Part shown: positions 37,949 to 49,200 of the stretch, one piece after another
Layout: each line of letters begins with the position of its first letter
Numbering within the stretch: position 1 is the stretch's first letter
From: Corythucha ciliata
Taxonomy: Eukaryota > Arthropoda > Insecta > Hemiptera > Tingidae
DNA: 64,000 nt
Assembly: GCA_038030265.1 (NCBI GenBank)
Contig: CM075943.1
Location: 5,890,001 to 5,954,000, forward strand
Reading direction: 5' to 3'
Translations under genes and position numbers: made by a program
The notes under the pieces: generated by a model
Databases searched by the model: none
Seen by the model: only the letters and a program-made list of their open reading frames with translations
Told to the model about the DNA's origin: nothing

Positions 37949-38860
37949 TCAATTAACCGGACGTATGTAAGGAATACGAGGATCGTAATTATCGGGGAGA
38001 AGAGCAGACAACAGCATGTGAGTTATGATGGCGGTCAGTCCCCAAACGCGATGCTCTCGCCCTAGATAAACGGGAACGGTGTACCCGAGTCGACGATGCC
38101 CTTTGTATCGAAACTGAGTCGAACGGCGGAACTCGCGACCGCACAGACGCTCAAGACTGACGGCGAAAACCGCTTCGACTTCGTCCGGGTTGATTGGAAG
38201 AGACAACGGGTCAATTCGCCCAAGGTACCCGACGACGGGTAACACGGAGAAATCTTTTCCTTGAAAAATCAAAGATAGGATGGATGGGGGGGGGGAGTCA
38301 GGGTAGAGGAAGTTGTTTAATTTACAACACCCTAAAACCTTTAAATAAATCCCTGAAACGTACCAATAAAAATGTTTCCTTGGCCCCACACCTGAACTGA
38401 TTGTCTAGGAACTCCAATCTCTTCTTCAGTCTCTCTTAAAGCGGTATCCTGCAACGTTTCATCGCTAGGATCCTCCAAGCCACCGGGAAAACTCACCTGT
38501 GAGAGCGCCGTACCCACTTTAATTAAATCGGGAAAAAATTAAATAAATCCTTACAATCCCAACCTGTCCTCGATGCCGTTTCAGCTCAACTGTACGCAAC
38601 GTATACAAAAGCGACAGTCGTTCTTCAACGATACACAAAGGGATGAGAACGGCCGCCCGTTTACAATTGTCACTCGACAACGGTCGCTGAGGTACTTTAC
38701 TGTTACGTAGTCGAGCGATTGTCTTTTGTTGCCAGTCAAGAGCGAGAAGTTTCTCGGTCGGGGGGAGAAGAACAGATTCGCTTTTGCTGCCGCAGCACCC
38801 GACATGATGACTCATGTGACAACGACGAATCAACAGGGCTCGACCACCGGTGACAAACAT
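37949..38860 (-). CDS. NUDT8: Nudix hydrolase 8-type coenzyme A diphosphatase, complete, 3 exons
   Basis: Exons on the minus strand are 38860-38564, 38496-38364 and 38259-37949, giving 246 residues (human about 236). The CoA-pyrophosphatase signature [16 protein letters not shown] (about 84-99) runs straight into VSFPGG at the exon 1/2 junction. The Nudix box follows (about 104-128), ending [11 protein letters not shown] with the metal-binding Glu residues. The tail [20 protein letters not shown] is highly typical of NUDT8. Family role: metal-dependent cleavage of CoA and its derivatives to phosphopantetheine and 3',5'-ADP, usually in mitochondria. The N-terminus [15 protein letters not shown] is Arg-rich and free of acidic residues, as in a mitochondrial presequence; an alternative start is Met16. 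An AATAAA signal on the minus strand at 37668-37663 would give a 3' UTR of about 285 nt. Repeat arrays flank it on both sides. Confidence 0.94.
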
Positions 38861-39329
38861 GTTGACGAGCGACGGTAGTAGTGGTGGCGGTGGTGGTGGG
38901 ATAAAAGGAGTAATGAAAGGAGTTGTATTGGCAGGGATAGTGGCAAGGCGCCTGGTTAAGAGGAGAGCAACAACTTACGGTCATGTTGACGGAAGTCCAC
39001 TCTATAGACACACAGAGTAACGAGGAAGAGGGCAAGTTAATTAAAATGTTTTAAAGGGTCAAAGAACGAAGAAGAAAATTCGTCGTTAATGAACCCAAAA
39101 ATGGGGTGGGGGAGGGGGCTGAATTGAAGTTGTCTCTTCTTTCCACGCCGAAGCCTACGTTGTTTTGTAGCTTGACTGCTTCCTGAACTGAGTGAAGCGC
39201 ACAGAGCGTAAGTTCGGGACACCCCCCCCTCCTCCAATAATTCTCGTTTATTACGTCCCATCCAACAAGAACAGAAAATGGGTGCCGCGTACTAGACTAG
39301 TGACAATGCCATAAGTTTAAAACTTTAAG
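38861..39329. other. NUDT8 5' flank
   Basis: GC-richer than its surroundings, with a short GGTGGTGGC-type repeat (about 38877-38900). Probable promoter and 5' UTR of NUDT8; no clear TATA box. Confidence 0.4.
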
Positions 39330-40395
39330 ATGGAATTACTAGTTAGTAGCAGTTTTTAGGTAGCGAATTACTGTCAAGCCATTTTTAGTCAGTCGAGCGA
39401 AGCACACAATTTCCCAAGCCCCTCCCCCCTCCCTTGAGCAAATCTTGGATCCGCGTCTGAGTACGAATATGCCATTTTTAGAGCGTGAATAGCCAGTTTT
39501 GCTTTTTTCAGGGTGTGAATCGTAAATTTATACATTTTCAAGGCGTGAAGGCTCAGTTTGGCAAATTTTGGGCAAGCCGGTAGTTGATTTTGCCATGTTT
39601 GCCCTCTTTCACAGGAATCATCTGATCAGACGTTTTCATTGCACAAATTGTCAAGTTAATCCATTTTTAGGCTCGTTTCATAAATACGCGGTTTTCCGAG
39701 GCGCGGTTGTTACGCGGCGCGAACAAGGTGGTTGTCTCGCATGTGTGAACCGAAATTCGGTTTCCACGCGGCAGCTGTTTGAAGAGGTTTCTCGGTTCAC
39801 ACATGCGAGGCAGCCTCCGCGTTCGCGCCGCGTAGCGACCGTGCCTCGGGAAACCGCGTATGTGTGAATCGAGCCTTAGGATTCTTCAAGTCAGCTTGGA
39901 CATTTTTAGAGCGGGAATCGCCATTTTGGCTATCTTTAGCGCACAAATAATCAGTTTAGCTTTTTTCATGTCGAAATTCGTTTCAGTTTTGCCATTTTTA
40001 AGGCGCGAATGGTCAGTTTTTGCCATTCACAGGACAGGTATCATCTGTTAATCTTTTCCTGGGCGCACATAGTCAGTTTAACCGTTCTTAGGGCGCAAAT
40101 AGTCCGTCAAGGCATGGCGTGAATTGCCAGTTTTGGTTATTTTTAGCAAGCGAATGGTCGATTTAGACATTTTCAAAGCAGGAATCATGATCTTTCAGGA
40201 ATTTTCAGGGCCACACGAATCGTTGGTTTAGCCATTTTCAGGGCGCTAGTCAGTTTGGCTATTTTTATGGCACAAACTGTCGCAGTTTTGCCATTTTGGG
40301 GCGCGAGCATAGTCAGTCCAGGAATTTTTATGGCGGTAATTTTTGCTATTTTTAGGCAACGAATTGCTGTCAAGTCATCTTTAGTAGAATTTCTC
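39330..40395. repeat. Family B array, minus orientation, interrupted by a MITE
   Basis: Units such as GCCATTTTTAGGGCGCGAAT + GGTCAGTTT. A right-type end TTGGATCCGCGTCTG lies at 39459. The 39670-39875 MITE is inserted in the array. Confidence 0.85.
39670..39875. mobile_element. 206-bp MITE with TTA duplication
   Basis: Ends GGCTCGTTTCATAAATACGC and its near-inverse GCGTATGTGTGAATCGAGCC; TTA on both sides. The inner arms (TCGCATGTGTGAACCGA) also pair. Inserted in a family B array. Confidence 0.88.
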
Positions 40396-40689
40396 AAGCC
40401 CCTCTCTCGTGAACAAATCCTGAATCCTTGCCTAGAAAGTGGTATAAATGTCATTGTTACTTATCGGGGCTAAATTGCTAAATAACGAAATTTGATCAGG
40501 TATTTGTTGTTTCTTTTGTTTGTTTGTTTTTGTTCTTTTACTTTTTTTACTTATTCATTTTATTTTATTTATTTATTATTTAGTTTCATTTCTTAACTAT
40601 GCTGGGCTGAAGTACTCTGAGAGGGGTTCTGACCCCCAAAACCATCCCAATGGGCACGCCACTGGCTCCTGCCCAAATCTCGCTCACCC

Positions 40690-41180
40690 AAAATGCTGAC
40701 AATTTCCAGCTTGCAAATGGCTAAACTGACTGTTTGCGCGCTTTAAAAATAGCCAAAATGGTAATACCCACTTTAGAAATGACTTCAAACGCCCTTAAAA
40801 TGGCTTACCTGACGATTAACGCAGTCCTGAAAACCGTTGGAACATACCTGATCCCAGCCCTGATAATGGCTAAATTGTAATCATTCGCGCCCACCAAAAA
40901 TAGCCAAAATGACCATTTATTCGGGCGCCAAAAATGGCCAATAATTGCCGTCATTAGACTATTTGCGAGGAAAAACCCGACTAAACTGACTTTTGAGAGC
41001 TAAAAACAGACAACAGGGAATGTTTGCTCAAAAATAACCAGACTGACTATAGGCAACTTAAAATTAGCTAAACTCATGGTTCGTGCTCTTTCAAATACCT
41101 GGAAAGATTATTCCTTCACTTAAAATCGACCCCGAGCAAAAAAATGGCCAAAGTGACCATTCGCGCCTTCCCCTGGCTTT
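40690..41180. repeat. Family B tandem array
   Basis: Plus-orientation units (AAAATGGCCAAAGTGACCAT + TCGCGCC). A CGCCACTG end lies just left at 40664. Confidence 0.82.
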
Positions 41181-41429
41181 TTGCTGTGGTTGGGTCTTTC
41201 CTGTGCTTGGAACTTTATGTGGCTAATAATTTTCTGTGGTTTGGAAGTATGTTGTTGATTTATAAAGGACGAAAAGAGAAATAAAGTGGCGGGAGCCTTC
41301 CTTTGGTTGTACCTTTGCTGCGGTCGGAGCTTTGCTTTGGTTGGAGCCAGGCGCGTATCTAGAGACTGTTTAAAGGGGTGGGTGCGCTGCGTTTCTAGGA
41401 AGACGCACAGCGAATTGCCGATTTCCCAA

Positions 41430-41760
41430 TTTTAGTTTGGAATTATCTCTTTTTCCCACTATTAGCCGTAAGTTAGCGCTTTTTCTTAAATTTGGCCATG
41501 AAGTTTCCTCTAGAAACGCCGTTTTCTCAATTTTTGCTAGGGATTAGCTCCTTTTTTCCATTTTAGCCGCGAGTGAACGCTTTCTTACAATTTTAGCCGA
41601 TACTTAGCGTTTTTTTTTTACTTTTAGCCATAAATTTGAGCTTGTTCAGTTCAGCCACAAAGTTGCCTCCAGAAACAACGAATTGATGACCTCTCGATTC
41701 CAGCCGCGCATTAGCGATCTTTCTCAATTTAAGCCAAGCGTTGGCGTTTTTTCCTTTCTC
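41430..41760. repeat. Family A array, minus orientation
   Basis: TTTTAGCCGTAAGTTAGCGC-type units. Just left (41180-41350) are pieces of the GCTGTGGTTGGA repeat also found in ACTR5 intron 8. Confidence 0.8.
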
Positions 41761-41809
41761 GAATTTCATTTTCTAAAAAAACATCAAGTCGCGGATTTCT
41801 TTTCGCGAA

Positions 41810-43300
41810 AGCCGTGAGTTTCCGTGACTGGAAAGTCAATTTTGAGGGGTTGCCTAATTCAACAAATTTTGCGGTTTTTTCGTACCAAATAAACCATTTC
41901 TGCAGGTCCAACTCACTAAAAACCCATTTTTTTCGGATTACGCTTCTCCGAAATCTCAAATCACTAGCTTAGAGATAAAATTACCAGTTTTATTCCAAAA
42001 TCACAATCACACTACCTACTAGATCGCCATTTTTGTGCCATTATCGCGCTGAATCCTCCATTTTGTGCTAAAATCGCCAGCTTCGATATAAATTGTTTTA
42101 GTTTTGAGGTAAAATCCTTTAATTAATTCTGTGGTGAAATCGCCAGTGTGTCGTGAAAACGTCAGTTTTCTGGTAGAAGCTTCAGGGTAAAAACTCCAAT
42201 TTTGGGTTTAAAAACGACAATTGTGAGAAAAGTTGCCAGTTTTGTGATAAAAATTTAATTTTGTGGGAAACCTGTCAAATTTTATTCTCTAGCAGGTACT
42301 GCCTTGAAATCGTCAGCTTTGGCGTGAAATCTTTAGTTTTGGAGGTCTTCATCTCAAAAAGTGACGATTTTAGCTCAATACTTAAGATTTCACTACAATA
42401 ATTTCAGTTTCTCCTCAAAATGAAAATTTTACCACAAAACATAAGTTTTCAACCCAAAATTCAAGTTCTTGTGAAAACTGAGTTTTCACTACGAAACTGC
42501 CGTTTTTACGCTAAAAAAAGTAATGGTTTTACGTCAAAACTAAAAATTTCGTCTGAGTTTATAAGATAGAGTCGTAAGTCAACCGCGTAAAATAATCTGT
42601 TTTAGGCAACACGTCAGTTTTGATGTGAAATTGTCATTTTTGGAGTAAAATGTCCAGTTTTAGGGTGAAATAATCACTTTAGGGGTGGTATAAGCACTAG
42701 TTATAGAGGTTACAGAGTAGAATCCGTCAGTTTAGGTTCGTAACGTGAGATTTTGGCATAAAATCGTACATTTTGAGTTAAAACCGTCATTTTTCGGATT
42801 AAATTGTCAGTTTTTGTAGTGAAATATTTGGGGCAACTCTTTAGGACGTGAGTAAATCGTCGTTTATAGAGAAAAATCTTCCATTTTCCTCTTTCCTTGT
42901 TCCTTTTTTCGGTTGAATGGCGAAATAAACATTTTCGGGTCGACATATTCAATTCTGTGGTGAAACGGTGAACGTTTTGGGGCAAAATCGCCAGTTTTGT
43001 GGTCACATCTTTTCGTGTAAACATCAGCTTTGGCGTGAATTCGTCTGTTTTGGCGTAATATCGTCTCATTAGGGAGCAAATCGTCTGTAAGGTGGTGAAT
43101 TAGTCAGTTATTGTGTTCAAATCGTCCGTTTTAGTGTGTAACGTGAGTTTTGGGGTTAAAATAGTTAAAAACTCAAGTTTTGCAGTAACACTTTTGGTGT
43201 TGCGTGAAAGTATTTGTCTGTTTCGGAATAAAATATTAAATTTCAGGGTAAAAATTCAGTTTTAGGTTAAAAAATGTCTCTCGTGCAAGACGTTGAAAAG
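41810..43300. repeat. Family C arrays in both orientations
   Basis: Units like GTGAAATCGTCAGTTTTGG (minus orientation) at about 41960-42330 and 42600-43300, and the forward type (CTCAAAATGAAAATTTTACC) at about 42340-42560. Confidence 0.8.
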
Positions 43301-43609
43301 TCGGACACTCTGTATTGGATCGCTAAGCCCTTCCCACAAGTATCAATATTTCCGGGAAAAATATTGACAGTTTTAGAGAGAAAATCCTGAATAGAAAGCA
43401 ACAAGCGGAAAATGTTAGTTTTTGACGGATTCTGACTCTTTTTGTGAAAATTCAGTTTCTGTGAAACAATTTGACGATTTAAAGCGCCTATAGGTGGTGA
43501 GTAGACTAACCACCAGTTCTCTCACTGGGATCTTTGGTGCATCTGACGTCTTTTGCCCACGCCCAGATCAAGAGCTGGCTACGCCCCTGATACCTGATAC
43601 CATCGATAA

Positions 43610-44270
43610 GTTAAAATTCTAAACCAATTTCTCTGGTTTCGTTCACTAGAACACGCATTTTCACAGCTCTGCCTCACTAAAAAAGCAATTTATCAAATCT
43701 CGAACACTAATAAGTTAATAACTAACAAGACAACAATTTTCTCTTCATTTGTCTTGCCAACAAAACAGCCATTAGCACGAATCTGACTCACTAAAAAACA
43801 AATTTCTCGGATTTTGCTCTCTCCATAAAAACCAATTGCGTGAATTTTTCTCAACAAAAAACATTTATACCTGTCGAGCTCACTAAAAAATAAATTTCGC
43901 TAATTTTTGTTGCTATCAGACAAATCTTGTGGGGATTCAGAGACCGTTTTCGCTGATTTGGCGCACTAAAACTCCCTTTTAGCTTGTGTGACACACTCAA
44001 AAAACATTTTCTCGTAAAACTTTTTCTTGCCTAACAAAATCACATTTTTCCGGATCTGGCTCACTGAAAAATGAATTCTTCAAAACTACAAATTTTTATT
44101 TTCCTAGGATTTAGCTCGCAGAAAACCCAAAATGCGCTGATTCACGGTTTTGATTAAAAAACGCTAATTTTTGGCTAAATTGGAAAATGCGCTAATTCGC
44201 GGCAAAAAATTATGAAAAAACGCCAATGCTTGGCTTAAATTGAGAAAAAGCTCTAATGCGTAGTTAATCG
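43610..44270. repeat. Family E array followed by family A units
   Basis: CTCACTAAAAAACAAATTTC + TCGGATTTTG type units to about 44110, then three or four family A units to 44270. A CAGGTGCGGATCTAGG end follows at 44295. Confidence 0.78.
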
Positions 44271-44644
44271 CCAGTTAACCAAGAATATTGGTATCAGGTG
44301 CGGATCTAGGGGGGGGGGCACGAACCCCCCTCCTTCGGGGCCACGCTTGGACACGGGTTCGAGTCCCAGGTCTCAACGTTGGCACCGGGAGTCGTGAGGA
44401 AATCTTTAAATCCTCCAAAACTGGTAATTTCACATTATTAACTGACTGTTCAGCTGCATGACTGCGGTCATTCGCTAACGCCCTCCACCCCCAACTACCA
44501 CCAGGAGCACGAAAATAGTTAATTATCTGTAAAACCGTTGATTGAGCACGATATTTGGATTTTCCAGTTCGAAAACTATAACATTGCCCCCCCCCCCCAC
44601 CGGGCGGTCATATGCCCACAACACTTGAACGTGACACCCTAACA

Positions 44645-44781
44645 AATAGCGTTTTCCATTCGAACAAAATTCCACACCAACGTGCACTTTTCCACCCGTC
44701 CTCCCTGAATTGCAATTGGAGTGATCGGGAGGGAAAAGTGCACACCGGTGTGGAATTTTTTTCGAATCGAACGCGTTATAA
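44645..44781. mobile_element. Small foldback element
   Basis: AAAATTCCACACC and GTGCACTTTTCC on the left are matched by GGAAAAGTGCAC and GGTGTGGAATTTT on the right, with outer CATTCGAA/TTCGAATCG. Target duplication not clear. Confidence 0.75.
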
Positions 44782-44849
44782 ATCCGACTCATCAGCTGGA
44801 CATTTAAACGTCAAAAAGACTCAGCTGGCGTGCTGCAACTGGTCCCTAA

Positions 44850-44973
44850 GGCCCGCCGCAAATTGAGCCCACGCGTGGGTCACCCAAGCTCAAAAAACAG
44901 TTAAAAGACTGTCCATTTTCAACAGCTTTTTGAGCTTGGGTAACTCACGCGTGGCCTCTATTTGCGGCGGGCC
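44850..44973. mobile_element. 124-bp MITE with TAA duplication
   Basis: Ends GGCCCGCCGCAAAT and ATTTGCGGCGGGCC, perfect inverse; TAA on both sides. Inner CACGCGTGGGTCACCCAAGC also pairs with its partner on the right. Confidence 0.9.
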
Positions 44974-45009
44974 TAAGTGACATTTTCAAGCGCAGGAATA
45001 ATCCGTTCA

Positions 45010-45360
45010 GGTATTTTAAAAGGCACGAACCATAAGTTTATCCAATTTTAAGTTGCGTAGAGTCAGTTTGACTATTTTAGAGCAAGAATTGCCTGCAGTC
45101 TGTTTTTAGCGCTCAAAAGCCAGTTTGGCCATTTTGGGACGAAACTAGTCAGTTTAGCCGGGTTTTTCCTCGCAAATAGTCTGTCAAAGCTAGTGGCGGA
45201 TCAGGTCTGTTCCAAGGGTTTTCAGGACTGCGTGAATCGTCAGATATGCCATTTTAAGGGCGTGTGAAGTCATTTCTAAAGTGGGTATTGCCGTTTTGGC
45301 TATTTTTAAAGCGCGCAAACAGTCAGTTTAGCCATTTTCAAGCTGTGAATCGTCAGTATT
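45010..45360. repeat. Family B array, minus orientation
   Basis: Units such as AGTCAGTTTAGCCATTTTCA; follows the 44850-44973 MITE. Confidence 0.8.
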
Positions 45361-45676
45361 TTGGTGGACGAGATTTGGGCAGCAGCAATCCAGGCAGGTA
45401 AACAAGCCGCCCCTTCCCTTCCCTAAGTAAAAAGGGCGCCACAATTACGGGAAGAGCACGAAGTTATCGTAACTGTTCAAATAACAACCCACTGGGACTG
45501 ACTGCAGTTGAAGTCAGGACCGCCCGAATACGACATGGGATAGCGAGGTATGTAGGGGGGGGGGGAGGTCAAAAGAAGCCGCACAACCAAGGGACAATCC
45601 TTTAATGCCAGTTTCGGGGTACGCCCTATATCACACCAACGAGCAACCAGGGAGTAACAAAATATAAAATAACGCA

Positions 45677-45841
45677 CTTACCAAGCACCCCATTTCTTGG
45701 AACTCGCAAAACGATTCCACTCAAACGTTTGGTGACCCCGAAAAAGCGGAACTCTTCCAAACCCACCGGGAAAGTTTTACTTGTTGATTCCGGGCTTGTC
45801 TCGATATTTCCAGCTTCAATTAAAACGAAACAGAGGAGCAA
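45677..45841 (-). other. Possible coding exon, divergent from ACTR5, family uncertain
   Basis: The minus-strand frame includes STSKTFPVGLEEFRFFGV and KRLSGIVLRVPRNGVLG and ends at a good donor (CTTG|GTAAGTG at about 45677). Its middle (GLEEFRFF...RLSG..LRVP..G) faintly resembles the barrel segment of RNase H2 subunit C, but flanking exons for that protein were not found, so no symbol is given. It lies 436 bp upstream of ACTR5 in the opposite direction, so a shared bidirectional promoter is conceivable. Confidence 0.22.
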
Positions 45842-46276
45842 CTAATTCACCAAATCGGTCAGATATTGTGTTTATCGTGAAAAGGAGACAATAAAAGCAA
45901 ATTTGATTATCGGTCCGAAGAGGGGAACAGCACACAGTGTGAGCTATAGACAATGACAAAGAGCGATTCATTAGGGGCCGCCTTAGGTATTATTCTAAAT
46001 TTTTAAGGAACTATACTGGCAAATATTTACCTGAACATTGTAAAATTCACAGTTATAAAGTAATTTGACAACTTTCACTTGAGAAAAATATGCTGAGTTG
46101 CTGAGCCGCTAAAATAGGCACTTGACTTCCCTCTAACCTTCTCCTAATCAGCTGGGTGGTCCTCCCAAGCCGGTTACCGAGTTTATCTTTGAAAGGGCGG
46201 CTATCTACAAGCCCGGCGATAAGCCGTCGACGCTTCCGTTTAAATAATAATAAAAAATAAAAAACTTCGAAAAATT
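45842..46276. other. ACTR5 5' flank, probable promoter region
   Basis: The segment is free of the tandem arrays seen at 45.0-45.36 kb. I see no clear TATA box near the ACTR5 ATG and cannot place the transcription start. A possible divergent exon starts immediately to its left. Confidence 0.35.
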
Positions 46277-49200
46277 ATGGACATTTTAGAGTTTAAAGAC
46301 GTCAAACCGGTACCAGACCCTGTACATCCCTACACGGGCGCCCTTCGTGAGAGCTCCGTTCCCATAGTCATCGACAACGGTAAGGACACTCAAGAAAAAC
46401 ACTCCCTTGGTCCTTGGGTCTCTGGCAAAATATGTTATTTCTCTCCCCAGGTTCGTATCACTGTCGAGCCGGTTGGGCGTCGTCCCCGAAACCGCTGCTC
46501 AATTTTAAAAATGTCCTGGCTAAACCGAGAAAGGACGGCAAGAAAGCGACGACAATTAAAAAGGTTCGTCTGTGCTAACAATTTCAAAGGCGTAGGGTTC
46601 ACTTTTTTCTTATTTTTTAAAAAATCATTAGGATGCTGGAGAGGTTCAAGTGGGTAACGACATAGCAAACATCGAAGCGGTACGATTCCAGCTAAAAACT
46701 CAATTCGATCGTAATATTGTGACTCATATGGAGGTCCAGGAGCTCATATTTAATTACGTATTCTCTCGAATGGGAGTCAACACTGAGGGGTGCGTTCCTC
46801 ACCCGATCGTTCTGACGGAGGCTTTTCTCAATCCCAACTACTCCAGATCTCGTAAGTTGAAATGAAAAGAGTTCTATAAAGTCAGCCCCCTGGCCCCTGG
46901 TGCTAGTCTATCTGAGAAGTTTCCAAATCCATCCATGCCAACAAAGGTGTCTGTTCCAGTTTGGACTATGTTCAGAGCAGAGCTGCCATGCGACCAGCCA
47001 ATAAAATTTGAAATGCCTAAATTTTGTTGGGTGGTCCCATGGCGAATCTGCTGCGAACAATTGAAAAATAACGTAAAGAAGTTCTAAAATAAAAAGCTTG
47101 GAGGATTGAAAGGATGTATAATAATAGTCCGGGAGCCCACCGTATGAATAATTCCCACCTGCGCAGGACGTTTTGTATGGTCTAGGTGATGACAGTTCTG
47201 AGAAAAGCCAGAAATTCTCCGTGGGACAGAGGCTCACAGCAGAGCTAGCTGTTGACACCTTTGGGTGCTTTGAAAACGACTGGAGGGAGTAAAAAAACGT
47301 TTCCCACGTCCAATACGTTACGAAAGAAGTTAGTTGTTCGAGAGTCCATTACTAATGGTGGATTTCACCACCGAGAGTTAAGGTTTGAGTTGCGTCAACT
47401 CAGAATTAACTGAAAAAAGGCGTCACTGTTTATGTTAACAATGTTAGAGTTAGTTAACTCCAGCCTAACTCCCGGTGGTGAAATTGGCCCTAAGTGGACA
47501 AACTATAGTATAGCCAGGATTCCATTCGAAATTGGACGGAGGTGGTAGTTTTCTAGTTTATTGTAAACTATTTTTACACTTGCCAGCTGTTTTCAAGCAG
47601 CTCATTTAAGCAGGACACCGTTGGAAAGAACACAAAATTTCCTGTAAGATGATCGTAAAGTTAGGGTAGTTCTTGTAATTTTGACGCCCTTTACGCTCGG
47701 CTGAATAGCCGCTTCCTTGAATTTCTCTATTCTTACTTCAGCCAGCTGTCATTTAACTGACAGCTCTCGGAGGAAGAGTAGGACTTCAGGAAAAACTTCT
47801 TCAATTATTAAGCTTTCAAATGACCTGCTTGGTTTGAGGTTTTGTCCTTCGTTTTTTGGAGCTACAGTTCAAAGTGCATGATGAAGCCCCTGTCTAAATC
47901 GATGGGAAACGCATGATTGCGATTGCCATAGAACGGGGAAAATTCGTTGTAAAAAAAAAAATGCTGTTTGTATCACTCAGGTTGGTGAGGGATTCTAATC
48001 TGTTCTAAATTTATATTTGCTCGTGTTTTTTTCTCCCCCCCCCCCGCCCCAATGGTCGTACGACTTAGCAGTAGGGAGTCATTTATTGAAGCCCCCGGCC
48101 TAAGCAGTTGGCTTTGAGTTTGACTATCACTGTCTGTTTCCACCAATCTCTACGAATTATCTGCCAAAGGAGAGGGTGGGAACGGTAGTGACAGTTGGCA
48201 GCCACCCTTGAATCCTGGGGGGGATCAGAACCACCAGGTTCTGAGCAGTTTCAAGCACTTTCACTGTATTTGCAGGAGCAGTGCAGTTTCAAGCACTTAG
48301 TATGACATTTTTTGGAGTTGGTCCAGCAATGTAACTGGACTCAGCAGTCTCAACGGAGAGAACAATTCACCGAAAAGGTTCGTACGGAACTTTCGGAAGC
48401 AAATTGTTTCCCTCGAGGGCTATCGTAAACGTACGTTTCGAAACATTTCAGACGAGTTTTCAAGTATTTCGAACTGTATCTCAGAAGGAATAAAGAGACA
48501 AAACCCCGAACCAAGCAGGTCATTTGAAAGCTTAATAATTGTAGAAGTTTTTCCAGAAGTCCTAACTCTTCCTCCGAGAGCTGTCAGTAAAATGACAGCT
48601 GGCAGAATAACAAGTAAGAATAGAGAAATTCAAGGAAGCGGCTATTCACCCGAGCGTAAAGGGCGTCCAAATTTCACGAACTACCCTAACTTTACGATCG
48701 TCTTGAAGGAAATTTTGTGCTCTTTCCAACGGTGTCCTTGAAATTTCCCCAGGATCAATTGTTGCTAAAATACCGACCGTGTTTTGAAGAAAACGCCTGA
48801 TGCATTGACAATCAGGAAAACTGCGATTTTCTCAAAAACGGTTGATATTCGGACCATGGTCCATATAATCATTTTTGACCCATCTGTGATGTAGAATCAC
48901 CCATTTCAATTATGCCCCATTTTCCTGTTACACCCTGTACATACATACACAGGGTGGACGCCTACAAGTGAAAAAAAATGGGTTCGAAAACACCCCATAA
49001 GCCATGGTCCGAAAATCAAAACCCTTCCAAGACATGATTTTTTAAACATAATACTTTGAGGATAACATAATTTTCCTTGATTAAATGCGAGTAACTCGCT
49101 TCCCAGCTGACTTTCTGCAACTTTTGACGCTGGAAAATTACTCATGAGCGTTTGTTTCATTAATTGGCGATTTTTCGGCAGAAATTTTTTTTAGAAAAAA

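Noticed and set aside
45361..45420. Plus-strand DEIWAAAIQAG before a GTAAAC donor
   Set aside because: It faintly recalls the end of RNase H2C but lies on the strand opposite to the candidate exon at 45677-45841, so it cannot belong to it.
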